This document shows, piece after piece, positions 5,269 to 7,907 of a DNA stretch of 7,907 nt (the stretch's first letter is position 1; every line of letters starts with the position of its first letter). Under the pieces are notes generated by a model. The model ran no database searches. It was not told the origin of the DNA and saw only the letters and a program-made list of their open reading frames with translations. The translations under genes and the position numbers were made by a program. The DNA lies in assembly GCA_016931085.1 (NCBI GenBank), contig JAFGFO010000467.1, forward strand, positions 1-7,907, read 5' to 3'. The DNA comes from Thermoflexales bacterium. Its GTDB lineage: Bacteria; Chloroflexota; Anaerolineae; Fen-1058.

Positions 5269-6330
5269 ATGAAAGAGACGATTCGCGTGCTCATTGTGGA
5301 TGACTCGCCGCTCATTCGCACCATATTGAACACCATGCTCGAGGATGCGGGCGGCATTCAAGTGGTGGGGCAGGCCCGGGATGGAGAGGAGGCCGTCAGC
5401 CTGGCGGCCAGCCTGCGCCCGGATGTCATCACGATGGACATCCGCATGCCTCGCATGAACGGATTGGAGGCGACCAGGCAGATCATGAGTACCCGGCCTA
5501 CGCCCATCGTGGTGCTGGCGACCAGCATTTACGACGCTGACATGAACATCGCTTTCAACGCCGTCGCCTCCGGCGCCTTGACGGTGGTTGAAAAGCCCAA
5601 GGGGCTTGATCCAGAAGATTTTGAAGCTGTGCGCGATCAGGTGGTGGGGACGATCCGCATGATGTCGGGCGTGCAGCTCGTTTCAATCTTGCCGGGGCAG
5701 GGGGTTGCGAGCAGTGAGGCGCGCCCGATCCTGCCGCTCGCCAATCGCCCCTTGGATGGCCCGGTCGAGCTGATCGCTATGGTGGCCTCTACAGGCGGCC
5801 CTGGGACGCTGCGCCAGATCCTGGCTGATCTGCCGGCTGAGCTGGCTGTCCCGATCGTGGTCTTGCAACGCGTCACGCCTGGCTTTGGACACGGCTTCGC
5901 TAACTGGTTGAGGGGTACGACGGCATTAGACGTGGCGATTGCCGAGCAGGGGCACCGGCTCGCGCCGAGCCAGGTCGTGCTCGCGGCCGAAGGGAGGCAC
6001 TTGACCATCGCGCCTGGCGGCGTCGTCCAACTCGAACAGTCAGAGCCGGTCAGCGGCCAGCGCCCCTCAGCCACCCGCTTGTTCGATTCGCTCGCCGCCG
6101 CCTACGGGCCGACTGGCCTGGGAATCGTGCTGAGCGGCATGGGAGACGATGGGATCGATGGCTTGGAAAAGCTGTGGAAAGCGGGAGGGCACATTATCGC
6201 TCAAGATGAGGATAGCTGCGCTGTCTTTGAGATGCCCAGGCTGGCTATCGAACGTGGAATCGTAGACGCGATCTTGCCGCCGGCTGAAATCGTCCGCGAG
6301 ATTTGCCGCCTGAATGGGTCTCGAATGTAA
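5269..6330 (+). CDS. cheB: CheB-like receptor methylesterase/deamidase with altered catalytic triad
   Basis: 353 residues, the usual CheB length. The receiver covers about 5-125: Asp11/Asp12, phospho-acceptor Asp57 in TMDIRMPRMNG, Thr85 and Lys109 in VEKPKG. The methylesterase domain covers about 165-350. The nucleophile motif ASTGGP is intact (Ser174), as is the acid motif GMGDDG (Met291, Asp294), and RPSATRLF (265-272) resembles the conserved RPSVDVLF. The motif that normally reads QHMPxGFT reads QRVTPGFG, so the triad histidine is Arg201 (codon CGC at 5869-5871, one base from CAC). His208, eight residues along, is the nearest histidine. In known CheB the Ser-His-Asp triad removes methyl groups from receptor glutamates, activated by phosphorylation from CheA. 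Without the His, activity should be lost or strongly changed, although the gene is otherwise intact with no frameshift. ATG 5269 has only a weak GAGG ribosome site. Confidence 0.9.
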   Translation: MKETIRVLIVDDSPLIRTILNTMLEDAGGIQVVGQARDGEEAVSLAASLRPDVITMDIRMPRMNGLEATRQIMSTRPTPIVVLATSIYDADMNIAFNAVASGALTVVEKPKGLDPEDFEAVRDQVVGTIRMMSGVQLVSILPGQGVASSEARPILPLANRPLDGPVELIAMVASTGGPGTLRQILADLPAELAVPIVVLQRVTPGFGHGFANWLRGTTALDVAIAEQGHRLAPSQVVLAAEGRHLTIAPGGVVQLEQSEPVSGQRPSATRLFDSLAAAYGPTGLGIVLSGMGDDGIDGLEKLWKAGGHIIAQDEDSCAVFEMPRLAIERGIVDAILPPAEIVREICRLNGSRM

Positions 6331-6355
6331 TGCAAGTTGATAGGGATTTCCTTTT

Positions 6356-6421
6356 TATCCACGAAGGGCACTCGGGTTCAAAGCTAAGCTTGGTGTCGCG
6401 AAGCGTTCGTGCCCTTGGATA
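6356..6421 (+). repeat. Long inverted repeat between cheB and the hybrid kinase gene
   Basis: TATCC (6356-6360) plus AAGGGCAC (6364-6371) pair exactly with GTGCCCTT (6409-6416) plus GGATA (6417-6421), giving 13 base pairs with a 3-base bulge (ACG). The 37-base interior holds AAGCTAAGCTT (6381-6391) and CGAAGCGTTCG (6399-6409, sharing its last base with the outer stem), each able to form a small hairpin, so a branched RNA fold is possible. No U-run follows the stem, which argues against an intrinsic terminator. The element ends five bases before the GAGGGGGA ribosome site (6426-6433) of the next gene. A leader, attenuator or protein-binding site is plausible; the rest of this 107-base gap shows nothing recognisable. 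Confidence 0.6.
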
Positions 6422-6437
6422 ACTTGAGGGGGATAGT

Positions 6438-7907
6438 ATGGACGAGATGATGAAACCGGGTATCCACTACGCAGAACCGGCCACGCTGATCGAGCGAGCC
6501 GTCCTGGCTTCTATTTCAGATGGGGTCATTGTCAACGATGTCGGCGGGCGGGCCATCATGATCAACCAGGCTGCCGTGCGCCTGTTGCACCTGGAGGGCA
6601 AGACGGCCGTTGGCACCAATGTTCGCGATCTGTTTAGCGTCTTTTCCTCGCGGGGAAGGGTAACGGTGGAAGATGCCCTGGATCGCTTGTACGCCGATCC
6701 CTATTCGTATGCACCGGGCGAGGGCATTACCGAAACGATCATCGAGATTGGCATGAAAGTCATCCAGGCTCACCTCTCACCGGTATTGACCGAAGTGGGC
6801 GAGTTCATGGGCATCGTGACCATCTTGCGCGATATCACGCGCGAGGTCGAGGCCGAGCGGGCCAAAACGGATTTCGTTTCGAACGTGTCTCACGAGCTTC
6901 GCACGCCGTTGACGGCTATCAAAGGCTACAGTGATTTGCTGCTGTCTCATGCCATCGGCCAGGTCAACGACCAACAAATCAACTTTTTGAAAATCATCCA
7001 GAAAAACGCCAACAACCTGGTGACCTTGATCAACGATTTGCTCGACATCAGCCGGGTTGAGAGTGGCCGGATGGAGTTGAACGCCCACCCGCTCCAATTG
7101 GAGACTATCGTGCGGGATGTGGCAGATATGGTTCGCCCCATGTGCGATCAGAAGCACCTGGACCTGACCGTCGACGTTCAATCCAACATCGGCTTGGTGT
7201 TGGGTGACAAGAACCGGCTGACCCAGGTCGTGAGCAACCTGGCCAGCAATGCCTGTCGCTATACGCCGGAGGAGGGACACGTCACGCTCAAGTTGTCGGG
7301 CTCTGACGAAGCGATACGGGTGGACGTGAGCGACACGGGCATTGGCATAGCGCCTGAGGACCAGGCCAAGATCTTTCAGCGCTTTTACCGCGTGAATCAT
7401 CCCACCGTCAGTGCCGTCAGCGGCACCGGCCTGGGCCTGTCGCTGGCCAAGATGCTGGTCGAAATGCACGGCGGGCGGATATGGGTTGAAAGCACCCTGG
7501 GCGAGGGGAGCACCTTTACCTTTATCTTGCCTTTGCACTCCAAGGCGAGTGGCGATGGGGCCGCCCTGGCCGAACCCGACAAGCCGACGCATACCATTCT
7601 CGTCGTCGAGGATGAAGAGGACATTGCCGAGCTGATCGCCCTGCCGCTGCGCCGCGAAGGCTTCAAGGTGCTCACGACCACTCGCGGCGAAGAAGCCCTG
7701 AGGCTGGCGCGCGGCAACCCGATCGACCTGGTCACGCTGGACATGATGCTGCCGGACATCACGGGGATCGAAGTGCTGCGCCGGCTCAAGGCCGACGCCA
7801 AGACGGCCGATATTCCCGTCATCATCGTCTCGGTCATCCAGCCCAAAGAGACCGGCCCAGAGTGGGGAGCGGTCGATCACGTCAGCAAGCCTTTCGCCAT
7901 CGAAAAG
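6438..7907 (+). CDS. PAS-histidine kinase-receiver hybrid, 3' end cut by the window
   Basis: 490 residues are visible with no stop, so the gene is partial. A PAS domain covers about 13-136 (ASISDGVIVNDVGGRAIMIN near its start, GIVTILRDITRE at its end). HisKA carries His152 in SHELRTPL. The ATPase has an N-box around Asn271 (SNLASNACRYTP), G1 (DTGIGI, 299-304), an F-box (IFQRFYRV) and G2 (GTGLGLSLA, 329-337). After a short linker (about 368-384) a receiver starts: EDEED pocket (391-395), phospho-acceptor Asp435 in LDMMLPD, Ser465 and Lys484 in SKPF. The window ends before its last helix. No membrane segment or HAMP domain is seen, so it is probably a cytosolic sensor whose PAS may bind a small ligand or cofactor. 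The GAGGGGGA site at 6426-6433 supports ATG 6438. The inverted repeat upstream suggests it could be regulated separately from cheB. Confidence 0.94.
   Translation, partial: MDEMMKPGIHYAEPATLIERAVLASISDGVIVNDVGGRAIMINQAAVRLLHLEGKTAVGTNVRDLFSVFSSRGRVTVEDALDRLYADPYSYAPGEGITETIIEIGMKVIQAHLSPVLTEVGEFMGIVTILRDITREVEAERAKTDFVSNVSHELRTPLTAIKGYSDLLLSHAIGQVNDQQINFLKIIQKNANNLVTLINDLLDISRVESGRMELNAHPLQLETIVRDVADMVRPMCDQKHLDLTVDVQSNIGLVLGDKNRLTQVVSNLASNACRYTPEEGHVTLKLSGSDEAIRVDVSDTGIGIAPEDQAKIFQRFYRVNHPTVSAVSGTGLGLSLAKMLVEMHGGRIWVESTLGEGSTFTFILPLHSKASGDGAALAEPDKPTHTILVVEDEEDIAELIALPLRREGFKVLTTTRGEEALRLARGNPIDLVTLDMMLPDITGIEVLRRLKADAKTADIPVIIVSVIQPKETGPEWGAVDHVSKPFAIEK

Noticed and set aside
5211..5303. 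Possible tiny reading frame in the gap before cheB
   Set aside because: It is about 30 codons, runs into cheB in another frame and has no ribosome site or recognisable product.
6356..6421. Inverted repeat as an intrinsic terminator
   Set aside because: No T-run follows the right arm on the + strand. The T-run at 6352-6356 lies before the stem and would read as A on the other strand.
7411..7426. GTGCCG/CGGCAC dyad in the hybrid kinase gene
   Set aside because: Short arms beside conserved G2-box codons; consistent with chance.

Overview
The window is a dense, single-direction (+ strand) cluster of chemosensory and two-component signalling genes from a GC-rich bacterium. The style of the receptor tail, the CheA-receiver hybrid, an RsbT-type gene set among receiver genes, and a 7-bp periodic ACGT motif in one gap all remind me of Chloroflexota (Anaerolineae-like). 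That assignment is a stylistic impression, not a proof. No flagellar, tRNA, rRNA, IS or CRISPR sequence is visible, and base composition looks even throughout.

Layout: 1-205 is the C-terminal tail of a methyl-accepting chemotaxis protein. 206-333 is a gap with no convincing promoter or terminator. 334-2892 is a CheA hybrid kinase (HPt, long dimerisation helices, ATPase, CheW-like, receiver). 2946-3944 is a small soluble histidine kinase with a cut-down receiver at its N-terminus. 3925-4323 is a stand-alone receiver overlapping that kinase by 20 bases. 4376-4744 is a short RsbT-like ATPase-fold protein that has lost its ATP-binding residues. 4756-5184 is a second stand-alone receiver, paralogous to the first. 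5269-6330 is a CheB whose catalytic histidine is replaced by arginine. 6331-6437 is a gap with a long inverted repeat. 6438 to the window end is a PAS-histidine kinase-receiver hybrid that runs off the edge.

How the parts may work together (inference): the receptor and CheA would sense and autophosphorylate. Phosphate could go to CheA's own receiver, the two single-domain receivers or the CheB receiver, with the two extra kinases adding inputs. No gene in the window encodes a DNA-binding output domain, CheR or CheW, so the output and adaptation parts must lie outside or be unconventional. Two proteins look like pseudoenzymes: the RsbT-like protein, without N-box and G1 residues, and CheB, without the triad histidine. 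Either could act by binding rather than catalysis. This pseudoenzyme-rich cluster is the most unusual aspect of the window.

A second theme is DNA/RNA structure. Several perfect or near-perfect inverted repeats lie in the coding sequence, at gene ends and in the last gap (793-830, 2993-3015, 3854-3893, 4571-4592, 5171-5186, 6356-6421).
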